Positions 17,703-26,321 of a DNA stretch of 64,000 nt are shown piece by piece. The position numbers and the translations under genes are program-made. Source of the stretch: Sva-07 sp963707515 (GTDB lineage Bacteria > Actinomycetota > Acidimicrobiia > Acidimicrobiales > Ilumatobacteraceae); NCBI GenBank assembly GCA_963707515.1, contig CAVPQI010000003.1:1-64000 (forward strand), in the 5' to 3' direction. The notes under the pieces were generated by a model. That model had not been told where the DNA came from, did no database searches, and saw nothing but the letters and a program-made list of their open reading frames with translations. How positions within the stretch are numbered: position 1 is the first letter of the stretch; each line of letters begins with the position of its first letter.

Positions 17703-17972
17703 TTTGTCGACGCGGTCGTGATCGCCACCGCGCCGGACGTGGTCGAGTCGACGATGCACGAGTGCGCCGAGTTGGGCATCACGCAGACGTGGATGCACCG
17801 CTCGTTCGGTCAGGGAAGTGTCTGCGACGAGGCGACCGTCCACGGCCGCGAGCACGGGATCATCGTCATCGACGGTGGATGTCCGCTGATGTTCGAGCCG
17901 ACCGCGGACGTGGCGCACAAGGTCATGCGCTTCGTGTTCACCCGCAGCGGCAAGGTGCCCAAGAACGTGTGA
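17703..17972 (+). pseudogene. CoA-binding domain protein, 5'-truncated remnant
   Basis: About 90 codons encode only the C-terminal half of a YccU-type CoA-binding (Rossmann) protein. Recognisable parts are VDAVVIATAPDVVESTMHEC, TWMHRSFGQGSV and IIVIDGGCPLMFEPTADV. The N-terminal half, with its glycine-rich start, is missing. The sequence upstream of about 17703 is the palindromic element rather than coding homology. A GTG at 17718 could start an 84-residue product, but no ribosome site is evident. The gene was probably beheaded by a deletion or insertion at the repeat. Confidence 0.75.
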
Positions 17973-17975
17973 GGG

Positions 17976-18470
17976 CTACGGGTGTGCGAGGAGCGCTTCG
18001 AGCTTGTCGAGGTACGCCTTGTATCCCCACTTCATGCCGAAGGCGGCCATCTTGGCTTTCGGACCGATCTTGGTGATGGCGATCTGGAGGCGCACCGTCG
18101 TCGAGCCGTCGTCGCCGGAGAAGGTGACCGTGTTGGTGTGGTCGATCGTGGTGCCCTCTCGTTCGCCGTCGGTCCAGGATTGCGCGTCGTAGCGAAGCTG
18201 CTCCTGATCGTCGACGAGGGTGAAGGTGCCGCTCATCGGCCATCTCGTTCCCCGGTACTTCCCCATGCCCTCGCCGGCCTCCATCACGATGTGGACGGTG
18301 CCGCCCACGCGCGCGTCGACGTCGCAGTCGGTCACGGTGGTGTGCTCGGGTCCCCACCACTGCCGAAGCAGTTCGGGCTCGGTCCAGGCCCGCCAGACCG
18401 TCGCCAGCGGGGCGGGGTAGGTGCGCTCGAAGTGGAGTTGCTTGGTCTTCTTGAACAGTTGCAGCGCCAT
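17976..18470 (-). CDS. AHSA1/SRPBCC-domain protein
   Basis: A 164-residue START-like protein of the Activator-of-Hsp90-ATPase-1 family, with FERTYPAPLATVWRAWTEPEL and QWWGPEH near the start and GTRWPMSGTFTLVDD in the middle. Such bacterial proteins bind hydrophobic ligands in a helix-grip cavity and often follow an ArsR regulator, as here. The start at 18470 is chosen because GAGGA lies 5 bases upstream. An in-frame ATG 30 bases earlier overlaps the previous gene. It is the third gene of an ArsR operon. Confidence 0.85.
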   Translation of the reverse strand: MALQLFKKTKQLHFERTYPAPLATVWRAWTEPELLRQWWGPEHTTVTDCDVDARVGGTVHIVMEAGEGMGKYRGTRWPMSGTFTLVDDQEQLRYDAQSWTDGEREGTTIDHTNTVTFSGDDGSTTVRLQIAITKIGPKAKMAAFGMKWGYKAYLDKLEALLAHP

Positions 18471-18486
18471 GTGGTCCTCGGGTCGG

Positions 18487-18837
18487 TCAGGCGACGGCAC
18501 GCCGCACGATGTCGGTGATCTGGGCCGCGGTCGGTTCGTCGAGCGCGGTGAGGAACCAGGCGGAGCCCATCAGTTGGTGCCCGGCGTCGGCGTCCGGCTC
18601 GTGATGGGCGTGCTCGGTGAGACCGAATGTGACGTAGCGGTCGTCGTCGACGCGGAAGAAGCACAGCACCGGACTCTTCGCCGACGTGGCGTACCCGGGC
18701 ATCCCGTACCACAGGCGCGGCTTCAGCTCGGGGGCCGCGGCGACGATCACGTCGTGCAGGCGGGCTGCGACGTCGTTGAACGCGGGGAGTGCGGCGATCT
18801 TGTCGCGGACGGCTGTCTCGTCGCTTGGCTTGCTCAT
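18487..18837 (-). CDS. DUF1801 (YdhG-like) protein
   Basis: A 116-residue protein with the DUF1801 pattern: an N-terminal helix, then RLWYGMPGYATSAKSPVLCFF and YVTFGLTEHAHH. Related proteins are annotated as iron-chaperone-like, but the function is not established. Its ATG (18835-18837) overlaps the ArsR stop as ATGA. It sits between the ArsR gene and the AHSA1 gene, a common arrangement in actinomycetes. Confidence 0.8.
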   Translation of the reverse strand: MSKPSDETAVRDKIAALPAFNDVAARLHDVIVAAAPELKPRLWYGMPGYATSAKSPVLCFFRVDDDRYVTFGLTEHAHHEPDADAGHQLMGSAWFLTALDEPTAAQITDIVRRAVA

Positions 18838-19181
18838 CGATCGGTTGGCCTTTCGGTGTCGAGGTGCTGGAGCAGGGTGCCGAGGGAGTCGAGTCGTGTC
18901 TCCCACAGCTGTTCGAAGGACTCGGCCCAGTGCGCAACGGCATCGAACCGCTCGGGCCGGAGACGGTAGATGCGATGCCGATGGCGGACCTCGCACGCAA
19001 CGAGGTCGGACTCGGCGAGCACGCGCAGGTGCTTGGAGACCTGTGGCTGGCGGATGCCGAGACGCTCGACGATCGCGCCGACCGACATCGGACCGTGGCG
19101 CAACAGCTCGACGATCCGCAGCCGGCTCGGTTCGCCGAGCGCAGCGAACGTGGCCGGATCGACGACAGCAACCGCGCTCAC
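18834..19181 (-). CDS. ArsR-family winged-helix regulator
   Basis: A 115-residue repressor with the ArsR fold: FAALGEPSRLRIVELLRHGP, then the recognition helix in RLGIRQPQVSKHLRVLAESD. The metal-binding ELCVCDL-type motif is absent, so it is a non-metal ArsR like those paired with AHSA1 proteins. It leads a three-gene operon with overlapping stops and starts. The region just upstream contains an imperfect palindrome that could be its own operator. Confidence 0.87.
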   Translation of the reverse strand: MSAVAVVDPATFAALGEPSRLRIVELLRHGPMSVGAIVERLGIRQPQVSKHLRVLAESDLVACEVRHRHRIYRLRPERFDAVAHWAESFEQLWETRLDSLGTLLQHLDTERPTDR

Positions 19182-19318
19182 GAAGCGCCCCGCCGGTGAC
19201 GAGCGTGACGTCGAGCGTGTGCCGCGTTGCGCATCCCCGAACCGTACGAGAATCTCATATGTGTGTCACGGAATATGAAAGCCGAGAAACTGAAAATCGA
19301 GTGTTCGGTGAGGATCGG
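19182..19318. promoter_or_regulatory. upstream region of the ArsR operon with CATAT...ATATG inverted repeat
   Basis: This A+T-rich gap of 137 bases precedes the ArsR operon (minus). CATAT at 19256-19260 and ATATG at 19273-19277 form an inverted repeat with a 12-base spacer, a layout used by ArsR repressors. No clear promoter hexamers could be fixed. Confidence 0.35.
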
Positions 19319-20131
19319 TCAACCCGACCTGCCGGCGGACTGGGTGATGTGGCCGACGATGGCCGCGACGAGCACGTCGTCGGCGACCGCGTGCCATTCG
19401 CCGGGCAGGCTTCGGTGTGTGGCAGCGGGCAGCAGGGCAGCGACGTCGGCCGCCCACCCGGACAGGTCGTCGCTGGTGCCGGCGCTGTCGAGCACGAGTG
19501 TCGGCTGGGTGACCGAGGCGAGCACGCTGCTGGTGACGGCGTCGGAGATCATGCAGTCGTAGACCGCGGTGTGGGCGACGTCGACCATCGACGCCCACGC
19601 CGGCGACCTCACCATCTCGGCGAGGAACTCATCCGGGACGCCGATCGCCTCGTGGAAGCGTCGGACGGCGCCACTGCGGTCGCCGTCGGCGACGAGCTCG
19701 GTCAGTTCGACGGTGAGGGGATCGGGGCGTGGATCGGCGTCGTCGTGCAGCGGCGGTTCGAGCACGACGAGGCCGGTGATGCTGCTCGACGTCGACGCGG
19801 CGCGCAGCGCCAACAAGGCGCCGGCCGAGTATCCGTAGACGTCTGCAGTTCCGCCGACGGCGCGGATGACGGCGTCGAGATCCTCGGCCTCGCGGTCGGG
19901 GTGGTAGGCGCCGGCGTCGCCGCTGGCGCCTCGGCCCCGCCGGTCGTAGGTGACGACCGTGAGGTGTTCGGCCAGCAGCGGCGCGAGCCCGGCGTACGCG
20001 CTCATCGTTCGGTGGTGGAACGGAGGTTCGACCAACACCACGACCGGGCCCGTGGTGTCGCCGACCTCGTAGGCGATGCGGGTGCCGTCAGTGGACTCGA
20101 CGAAGGAGGGCTGCGCGTGGGAGCTGGGCAT
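19319..20131 (-). CDS. alpha/beta-fold hydrolase
   Basis: A 270-residue hydrolase with the nucleophile elbow YGYSAGA, the preceding VTYDRRGRGASG segment typical of the fold, and His in PGEWHAVADDV near the C-terminus. The substrate class is unknown. It is divergent from a TetR gene, with a palindromic operator only 6 to 25 bases before its ATG, so repression by that TetR is likely. Confidence 0.84.
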   Translation of the reverse strand: MPSSHAQPSFVESTDGTRIAYEVGDTTGPVVVLVEPPFHHRTMSAYAGLAPLLAEHLTVVTYDRRGRGASGDAGAYHPDREAEDLDAVIRAVGGTADVYGYSAGALLALRAASTSSSITGLVVLEPPLHDDADPRPDPLTVELTELVADGDRSGAVRRFHEAIGVPDEFLAEMVRSPAWASMVDVAHTAVYDCMISDAVTSSVLASVTQPTLVLDSAGTSDDLSGWAADVAALLPAATHRSLPGEWHAVADDVLVAAIVGHITQSAGRSG

Positions 20132-20136
20132 GGACG

Positions 20137-20156
20137 GGTACGGTACCGTACGGTAC
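20137..20156. promoter_or_regulatory. overlapping palindromic operator between hydrolase and TetR genes
   Basis: The 20 bases contain two overlapping perfect 14-bp palindromes (20138-20151 and 20143-20156) built from GGTAC/GTACC steps. The position in a short divergent region next to a TetR gene is typical of an autoregulatory site controlling both genes. Confidence 0.65.
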
Positions 20157-20201
20157 TATGACCGGCAATGAGGAGGGCTCGAGGAAGGGCTGTGGAGGGC
20201 T

Positions 20202-20861
20202 GTGACCGAGACGATGGCGAACCGGGCAGGACGAGCGGATCGTCGCTCGGCGATCCTCGACGCGGCAACGTCGGTGTTCGTCGAGCGGGGGTTCGTCGGC
20301 ACGACGATGGACGACGTTGCGGCTGCGGCGCGGGCGTCGAAGCAGACCCTCTATCAGCGATTCGGTGACAAGGTCGGTCTCTTCGAGGCGGTGATCGAGT
20401 CGAACATCGCTGACGCCGAGGTCGGTACCGACCCGCATCTCGAGATGCTGCGCGGCACCGACGACATCGAGGGGGATCTGCGCCTGTTCGCTCGCCGGCA
20501 TCTTCGAGACGTCCTGCAACCGCACCTGTTGCGCATCCGCAGACTGGTGATCGCCGAAGCCGAGCGCTTCCCGAGCCTCGCGGCGACGTGGTTCGAGCGC
20601 GGCCCCGAACGCGCCCACGACACGCTCGCCGACCTGTTCGCCCACCTCACCGAGCGGGGGATCCTCGACGTCGATCGGCCTCGCGTCGCCGCCGAGCACT
20701 TCAACTGGCTGATCCTGTCGATCCCGCTCCACCGCTCGCTCTACCAGCCGAACGTGCGGGCCACCGACGACGAGATCGACGCGACCGCCGACGAGGCGGT
20801 CCGGATCTTCCTCGCCGCCTACGCCGCCCCGCAACAACGAGGGGGAGACCGACGGAGGTAG
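20202..20861 (+). CDS. TetR-family transcriptional regulator (AcrR-like)
   Basis: A 219-residue regulator with ILDAATSVFVERGFVGTTMD, then the helix-turn-helix VAAAARASKQTLYQRFGDK, and a TetR_C-type domain ending in repeated Asp/Glu helices. The GTG at 20202 follows GGAGGG by about 5 bases; an ATG 12 bases downstream is an alternative. It is probably autoregulated through the palindromes at 20137-20156 and controls the divergent hydrolase. Confidence 0.87.
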   Translation: MTETMANRAGRADRRSAILDAATSVFVERGFVGTTMDDVAAAARASKQTLYQRFGDKVGLFEAVIESNIADAEVGTDPHLEMLRGTDDIEGDLRLFARRHLRDVLQPHLLRIRRLVIAEAERFPSLAATWFERGPERAHDTLADLFAHLTERGILDVDRPRVAAEHFNWLILSIPLHRSLYQPNVRATDDEIDATADEAVRIFLAAYAAPQQRGGDRRR

Positions 20862-20914
20862 GCCATCCCTCGCCGGCCGGGTCACGGCGTACTCGTCGGG
20901 ACGCCGCCGCGCAT

Positions 20915-21370
20915 TCAGGAGCGCAACGTCACCAGGAGTGCGTGCAGGGTCGCCCGCTGGGGGTCATCGAGGCGACGGAGCAGGGGTGACTCGCGCTCGA
21001 GTCGAGCGTTGAGCGTCTCCATCGCCACGTCGCCCTGAGCGGTCAAGGTGACGATGCGTTGGCGGTAGTCGCCGCGCGCTTTCGTTCGCGTCAGCAGCCC
21101 CTTGCGTTCGAGGACCCCGAGCAGGGCCGACACTCGCGTGGCGGTCAACTCGAGCGCTTCGACGATGGCCGCTTGGTGGCGGTGGCGAGCCGCATGGCGG
21201 AGGGTGGTGGCCTCCATCGGGGTGAGTCCGAGCTCGTCGCAGATGCGCCCGAACAACGCCCGCAGGTCGTCGGCGACTTCCAGGAACAGTTCGCCAGTGG
21301 AGCGTTCGAGTGGTACGGCCGTCGGACCACCACCTGAAGGGGTGCTGGTTGGACTAGCTGAACTCGACAT
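20915..21370 (-). CDS. MarR-family transcriptional regulator
   Basis: A 151-residue winged-helix repressor. The DNA-binding region is AIVEALELTATRVSALLGVLERKGLLTRTKA, followed by the wing RGDYRQRIVTLTAQG. The start is taken at the ATG at 21370. An in-frame GTG at 21406 would add 12 residues. It lies back-to-back with the siderophore-interacting-protein fusion, so it probably responds to a phenolic ligand, a metallophore or iron status; that is inference. Confidence 0.83.
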   Translation of the reverse strand: MSSSASPTSTPSGGGPTAVPLERSTGELFLEVADDLRALFGRICDELGLTPMEATTLRHAARHRHQAAIVEALELTATRVSALLGVLERKGLLTRTKARGDYRQRIVTLTAQGDVAMETLNARLERESPLLRRLDDPQRATLHALLVTLRS

Positions 21371-21392
21371 GTAAGGTACCCTGAATGTCACT

Positions 21393-21404
21393 GTTGGGGC
21401 CAAC
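21393..21404. promoter_or_regulatory. GTTGG-GG-CCAAC inverted repeat, putative MarR site
   Basis: A short perfect inverted repeat with a 2-base centre in the 64-base gap between the MarR gene and the fusion gene. Its place, 31 bases before the TTG start of the fusion and 23 bases before the MarR ATG, fits an operator acting on both. It is short, so chance is possible. Confidence 0.4.
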
Positions 21405-21434
21405 ACTATCGCTCGTCTCGCTCGTGGGTGGGCG

Positions 21435-23198
21435 TTGATCCATCACTCGATCTCCTTGCGGGCATTGCGCGTGTCGGCCGTGCGCGACATCGTGCCATCG
21501 CTGCGGGTGATCACACTGACCGGTGATGAGCTGGGCGCGTTCGAGCGCGATGGCATCGCCTGCGATGCGTTCGTCAGCCAGTCACCCGATGATCACGTGA
21601 AGCTGTTCTTCGAGCGTGACGGCGCGCTCGTCCTTCCCCGGCAAGACGTGGGTCACCTCGACTGGCCCGACGACGACCGGCTCACCGCACGCGACTACAC
21701 GGTGCGTCGCTTTGATGCCGAGGCGCAGTTGCTCGAGATCGAGGCGTTGACCGACCACGACGGACCGGGAAGCAATTGGGCCCGCACCGTTCGAGTCGGT
21801 GACGTGATGCACGTCGCCGGTCCGCCCTACTCGCTGACGCATCCGATCGATGACGGGAGGCTCCTGCTGGTCGGCGACGCCGCGGCCTTGCCGGCGATCG
21901 CCCGGTTCTTCGAGGAGGCCACCGCCGACGTCCGCGCCATCGTGTTCTTGGACGCCGACCACTTCGACTACCCGTTGCCCGCTGACCGCGTGGTCAAGGT
22001 GGACGGTGGTGACACCTCGGTGCTCGGGGAGTTGCTCGATGCCGAGTGGGAGCGCGGTCGTCCCGACTTCGTCTGGGGCGGGCTCGAGTACACGGCGGCA
22101 CGCCAACTTCGCCGCGAGTTGAAGCAGCGCGGAGGCGCCGGTTCCTACGTGACGCACTACTGGCGCAGCGACGAGGCAGATCGCGCCCAGGCGTTGCACG
22201 ACGCCCAGGAGCGACTTGCCGGTTTGAGCGACCTGATGACCCCGTGGGCCGTGCGCGTCGCAGCCACGCTCGGCGTCGCCGACCAGATCGCCGACGGTGC
22301 CACGACCGCGGCGGAGATCGCCACGCAGTGCGGTGCCGACGCCATCGCGATGCGGACGATGCTGAACTATCTGGCCACCAAGGGCGTGTTCCGTCTCGAC
22401 GGCGACCACGTCCACCTCACGGCCGTCAGCGAACTGCTGCTCGACGGCGACGAACACCAGTGGCGTGAGTTCTTGCACCTCGATCGAGCGTCCGGGTTGA
22501 TGGGCGCCGGACTGAACGGGATGCGCGACGCCGTCGTCACCGGCCAGTCCGGATTCGAGTCGCGGCACGGCAAGACGTTCTGGGAGGACCTCAACGAGCG
22601 GACCGAGCACGGTGCCATGTTCGACGAGCACCTCGGCGGCTGGGCGGACGAATGGAGCCCGGCCGTGATCGCCGACGAGCTGTGGCAGGAAGCCCGCCGA
22701 CTGGTCGACATCGGCGGGGGTTCCGGCACGTTCGCCGCGGCTGCGCTCGACGCCCACCCGCACCTCCGGGCGACGGTGGTCGAGCTGCCCGAGACGGCGG
22801 CACGGGCAACCGAGCTGTTCCGTCAGCGGGGGCTCACCGATCGCGCCGACGTGTCGGCGCAGAGCTTCTTCGATCCGTTGCCGGCAGGCGCCGACGTCTA
22901 CCTGCTCGCCCAGGTGCTCCACGACTGGCCGGACGCCGAGGCCACCCGGATACTCGAGCGTGCAGCGACCGCCGCGGGAGACACCGGCACGGTCGTCGTG
23001 GCCGAGCGCCTCGACAGCGACGACCCCGACGACCACGCCGAGATGAGCTTGCTGATGCTGACGCTGTTCGGATCCCGCGAGCGCACCGCTGACGAATACC
23101 GCGAGCTGTTCGCCGCCGCGCAGCTCGAACTCGTCGCGGTGCGTCCCGCTGGGCCGCTGGCGCTGCTCGTCGCCCGTCGCCTGTCCGCGTCCCGCTGA
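21435..23198 (+). CDS. siderophore-interacting protein / SAM O-methyltransferase fusion
   Basis: A 587-residue two-domain protein. Residues 1 to about 255 match the siderophore-interacting family: RDYTVRRF (86-93) for FAD, DGPGSNWARTVRVGD, AALPAIARF and the final SYVTHYWRSDEAD. These are NAD(P)H-dependent ferric-siderophore reductases. Residues from about 260 match class-I O-methyltransferases with a dimerisation domain: LVDIGGGSGT (423-432) binds SAM and VLHDWPD (494-500) carries the likely catalytic His496. The suggested start is the TTG at 21435 after GGTGGG. A GTG further in is possible but would cut the FAD fold. The following ferric-siderophore binding lipoprotein supports an iron role. 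Confidence 0.87.
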   Translation: MIHHSISLRALRVSAVRDIVPSLRVITLTGDELGAFERDGIACDAFVSQSPDDHVKLFFERDGALVLPRQDVGHLDWPDDDRLTARDYTVRRFDAEAQLLEIEALTDHDGPGSNWARTVRVGDVMHVAGPPYSLTHPIDDGRLLLVGDAAALPAIARFFEEATADVRAIVFLDADHFDYPLPADRVVKVDGGDTSVLGELLDAEWERGRPDFVWGGLEYTAARQLRRELKQRGGAGSYVTHYWRSDEADRAQALHDAQERLAGLSDLMTPWAVRVAATLGVADQIADGATTAAEIATQCGADAIAMRTMLNYLATKGVFRLDGDHVHLTAVSELLLDGDEHQWREFLHLDRASGLMGAGLNGMRDAVVTGQSGFESRHGKTFWEDLNERTEHGAMFDEHLGGWADEWSPAVIADELWQEARRLVDIGGGSGTFAAAALDAHPHLRATVVELPETAARATELFRQRGLTDRADVSAQSFFDPLPAGADVYLLAQVLHDWPDAEATRILERAATAAGDTGTVVVAERLDSDDPDDHAEMSLLMLTLFGSRERTADEYRELFAAAQLELVAVRPAGPLALLVARRLSASR

Positions 23199-23268
23199 CG
23201 ACGGCTGTACGCATCCCTCAATCCCGGGCCGTTCCGCCGGTCGGCCCACGACCACGAAGGTTCACATC

Positions 23269-24354
23269 ATGCGCACCACCCACCGGACCCTGATCAGCGT
23301 TGCACTCGTCGCCTCGCTCGCACTCGCCGCCTGCGGCGACGATTCCGACGAGGCCGCAGGCACGTCGGCGGCTGCTGAGACCTCGGTGGCGACGCCGGCC
23401 AACTCCGACACCGCCACCGACGACTCGACGTCGGACACGTCTCCCGACAACACCGGCGCCGTGACCGGCGGGGAGACCCGCGAGTTCGTCGACAGCAACG
23501 GTGACACGATCGAGATTCCCGTCGCGCCCACCAGCATCGTCGCCTGCGGATATGCGGTGTTGCCGCTGATCCAGGCCGGAGCGCCATTGACCGCTGTGTG
23601 CGAGTGGAGCAGAGAACTCGACAACATGGACGCCGCCACGCTGGCCGCCTACGACGCCATTCCGAAGGTCGCCGTCGACGCCGACGTCTCGACACTCAAT
23701 TACGAGGGTGTTGCCGCCGCTGCACCCGACCTGATCGTCCTCGGCGTGCCGGCGCCAGCGATGGGCGATGTCCGCCTCGACGCGCTCACCGAGATCGCCC
23801 CGGTGGTGGTGCTCGCCCCGACCGCCCCGGGCGACTGGCGCGCACTCGGCGAGCAGTTCGCCGACGCAGCAGGAGTCGCCGACCGCTACGGCGAATCGCG
23901 CGACGACTACGAGGCGCTCGTCGCCGCGATCAACGACGAGTTCGCCGACCTGTTCGCCGACACGACGTTCGCCGCCCTGTGCACGGTGTGCGGTGTGTAC
24001 GAGGGCGCGGTGATGCGCGAGTTCGCCTCGTCGTACGTCTCGAACCTGTTCGACGATCTCGACGCCACGTTCGCCGGTGAGGCGGCCGACGGCAGCCACG
24101 CCGAGGAGGTGTCACTGGAACTGCTCGGTGACGCGTTCGGTGACGCCGATGTCATCGTCTACGGGGTCCAGGCCGACGGGTCGCCGGAACCCGGCATGGA
24201 GGAGTTGTTCGACTCACCGCTGTGGCAGACGCTCCCGGCGGTGCAAGCGGGCCGCGTGATCGAGGTGCGCCACCACTCGGCGGCGACCTACACGACAGCC
24301 ATCCTGGCACTGGAATCGATCCGATCGCAGCTGGCCGACTTCGCAAGCAACTGA
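23269..24354 (+). CDS. iron-siderophore ABC transporter binding lipoprotein (FepB/FhuD-like)
   Basis: A 361-residue lipoprotein with signal peptide and lipobox ALAACGDD, then a Thr/Asp/Ser-rich linker of about 50 residues. The domain begins TREFVDSNGDTIEIPVAPTSIVACGY, typical of helical-backbone metal-receptor (TroA-like) proteins, and ends RHHSAATYTTAILALESI. GAAGG lies upstream of the ATG. No permease or ATPase gene follows, so it must use a transporter encoded elsewhere. It is 70 bases downstream of the reductase fusion and probably co-transcribed. Confidence 0.88.
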   Translation: MRTTHRTLISVALVASLALAACGDDSDEAAGTSAAAETSVATPANSDTATDDSTSDTSPDNTGAVTGGETREFVDSNGDTIEIPVAPTSIVACGYAVLPLIQAGAPLTAVCEWSRELDNMDAATLAAYDAIPKVAVDADVSTLNYEGVAAAAPDLIVLGVPAPAMGDVRLDALTEIAPVVVLAPTAPGDWRALGEQFADAAGVADRYGESRDDYEALVAAINDEFADLFADTTFAALCTVCGVYEGAVMREFASSYVSNLFDDLDATFAGEAADGSHAEEVSLELLGDAFGDADVIVYGVQADGSPEPGMEELFDSPLWQTLPAVQAGRVIEVRHHSAATYTTAILALESIRSQLADFASN

Positions 24355-24388
24355 CCTGCACTGCGCTCGTCGGACCCGACGCGATCGA

Positions 24389-24916
24389 TCAATCGTTGGT
24401 GCCCTCCCAGGGATACCCGAGGTCGATGAACGCGGCGCGGATGGCCGATTTGTCGCCCTCGACGTCCTCCGCGAACAGCTCGCGGCCGCTGGCTGTCACC
24501 ATGACGAGCTTGGATCCACGGGAGTAGACGGCGTCGACCTTCGACCGTTGGATCACGCGATCGACGCCGCCGCCTCGACGGATCGTCACGGTGTCGGCAC
24601 CGACCTCGACGACGGGAGATCGCACGATGACCCACACGGCGAGCGCCAACCCGGCGACGAGGCCGAGCACCGGGCGACCCCAGACGAGCCAGCGCTGGTC
24701 GAACGAACCGAGCAGCTCGAGCGGGCCCTGAAACGGCACCCACGGGAGTGAGGCGGCGCGCCCCGCCAACCACGGGAGGAACACGCCGACTGCCGCGCCC
24801 CCGATGCCGAAGAGGCTGAGAACCCAGACCCGTCCTTCGCGATCGAAGCCGCCGGCCGTACGAGTTTGCGCCGATGCACCGTCGTGTGTCACCAGCTCAA
24901 CGTAGGCCGCCGCCAT
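24389..24916 (-). CDS. membrane protein with YqeB-like PH-type domain
   Basis: A 175-residue protein with two membrane segments (around WVLSLFGIGGAAVGVFLPWL and LGLVAGLALAVWVIV) followed by a cytosolic domain VEVGADTVTIRRGGGVDRVI, then FAEDVEGDKSAIRAAFIDLGYPW. The layout matches the YqeB family of conserved two-helix proteins with a PH-like tail. The function is unknown. It is convergent with the siderophore-binding gene and stands alone. Confidence 0.6.
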   Translation of the reverse strand: MAAAYVELVTHDGASAQTRTAGGFDREGRVWVLSLFGIGGAAVGVFLPWLAGRAASLPWVPFQGPLELLGSFDQRWLVWGRPVLGLVAGLALAVWVIVRSPVVEVGADTVTIRRGGGVDRVIQRSKVDAVYSRGSKLVMVTASGRELFAEDVEGDKSAIRAAFIDLGYPWEGTND

Positions 24917-25033
24917 CGGTCGACCCCCCGTTGCCGTGCGACCCGCGGCGCTGGTTCACGTCTCCGAGCACTGCACCTCATCACCGGTGGCGACCGCTGT
25001 GGCCCAACCCCCGGACCACTAGGGTCGGCCGCC

Positions 25034-25856
25034 ATGCGGATCAGGTGGGCGATGATGCTGCTTCCGGTCGCGATCCTCGCAGGCGCCGCGACGTCGGCGT
25101 GCGGGTCCGACGGCGGCGAGGCGACGGACAGCACAACGGAGGACACGACGCTCATTGCCGTCGGTGACGAGCACGAGCGCTTCGCCGGGAGACGGCGGCT
25201 CGGCCGACGGGTCGTCAGGGTCCGCTGGCGGTGCGCCCGACTCGACGCTCGTCGTCCCGTCGACGGCGGCCGCCACCCCGACGACTGCCGCCGCGACGGC
25301 CGGGCTGGTGCTGCTGACAGATGGGTTCGACGTGGTCACGTTCGGCACCCCGGCGGCGGCCACGGTCGACGCGGTGAGCGCAGTGATCGGGCCGCCGACC
25401 TCGGTGAGCGAGCCGTTCCAGGACAGTCCGACGACGTTCCGGGGCTCCGCCTCGTGGAACGGGCTCGACCTCACCTTCTCGGGACCGTCCGAGGAGGTCA
25501 CGTTCAGCGGATACGAGTTCGGTCGCCGCTTCGGCACCACGGCGAGTGGCACCCCCGACGAGGGCGCCCCGTGGACGCCGAACGAATGGCAGGCCGTGAC
25601 AGCGACGGCCGACGCGCTACGACCCGGGTCGCCGAGTGGCGACCTCCTGTCCGGGTACCCGACCCTCTATGCCCTCGACTGCGGGCGCCCACTGGTACCG
25701 GTCGGCCTCGCGGGCGGAGCGGGGACGCCCGGCCAGCAACTCTTCCTCGCCCCACAGGAGCAGGGCCTGTTCGTTCGCCTTTCCGGCGACGGCACGATCT
25801 TCTCGATCGGCGCCCAGGCCGCCCCCAACCCGTTGATCTGCGACGGCGCAGAGTAG
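25034..25856 (+). pseudogene. secreted lipoprotein, unknown function, one frameshift
   Basis: The gene starts at the ATG at 25034 with a lipoprotein signal (RWAMMLLPVAILAGAATSACGS). It continues through a Thr/Glu-rich linker to TTEDTTLI, where the frame is lost near 25155. The next frame continues at once with Ser/Thr/Ala-rich linker and then a folded domain containing LVLLTDGFDVVTFGTP and PTLYALDCGRPLV, ending at 25856. One base missing or extra would restore about 273 residues. I do not recognise the domain. Confidence 0.65.
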
Positions 25857-25874
25857 ACCGGTCCGACCGGGCCG

Positions 25875-26240
25875 TCAGCCGACGTCGGTGGAGGAGCGCG
25901 CCTCGGCGATGAAATCGGCGTGGCGGTCGCCCCACTCGCCGACCGCGTCGAGCGCCTTGTTGAGCTCGGCGCCGCGTTCGGTCAGGGCGTAGTCGACGCG
26001 CAACGGGAACCCGTCGTACGCGGTGCGCACCACCAGTCCGTCGCGCTCGAGCTCGCGAAGTTGCTGGGCGAGGACCTTCTCGGAGATGTCGCCAACGGCG
26101 CGACGCAGGTCGGCGAAACGGCGGTCGCCCTCGGCGAGTTGCCAGATGATCGTCGGCTTCCACTTCGACCCCACGACATCGAAGACGACGTTGACGCCAC
26201 ACGTGTCGGCAACGCGGTTTCCGGTGCTCATCGACCCCAT
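25875..26240 (-). CDS. HxlR-family winged-helix regulator
   Basis: A 121-residue regulator with the HxlR pattern: DVVGSKWKPTIIWQLAEGDRR, FADLRRAVGDISEKVLAQQL and RELERDGLVVRTAYDG. The conserved Cys before this segment (ADTCGVN) is present. The start could be 26240 or an ATG at 26231. It is divergent from an imine-reductase-like gene, the usual arrangement for a redox- or aldehyde-responsive regulator and its target. Confidence 0.86.
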   Translation of the reverse strand: MGSMSTGNRVADTCGVNVVFDVVGSKWKPTIIWQLAEGDRRFADLRRAVGDISEKVLAQQLRELERDGLVVRTAYDGFPLRVDYALTERGAELNKALDAVGEWGDRHADFIAEARSSTDVG

Positions 26241-26321
26241 TGTGTCGTACGAACCTCGGGGTGCGCGCGGAGGAACTTGTGCGTACTGGACATCCGATCG
26301 CCGGATGCGGACGATGGCGCA

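Noticed and set aside
21435..24354. Siderophore biosynthesis cluster
   Set aside because: No NRPS, IucA/IucC or isochorismate genes are in the window; only uptake, reduction and methyl-transfer functions are seen.
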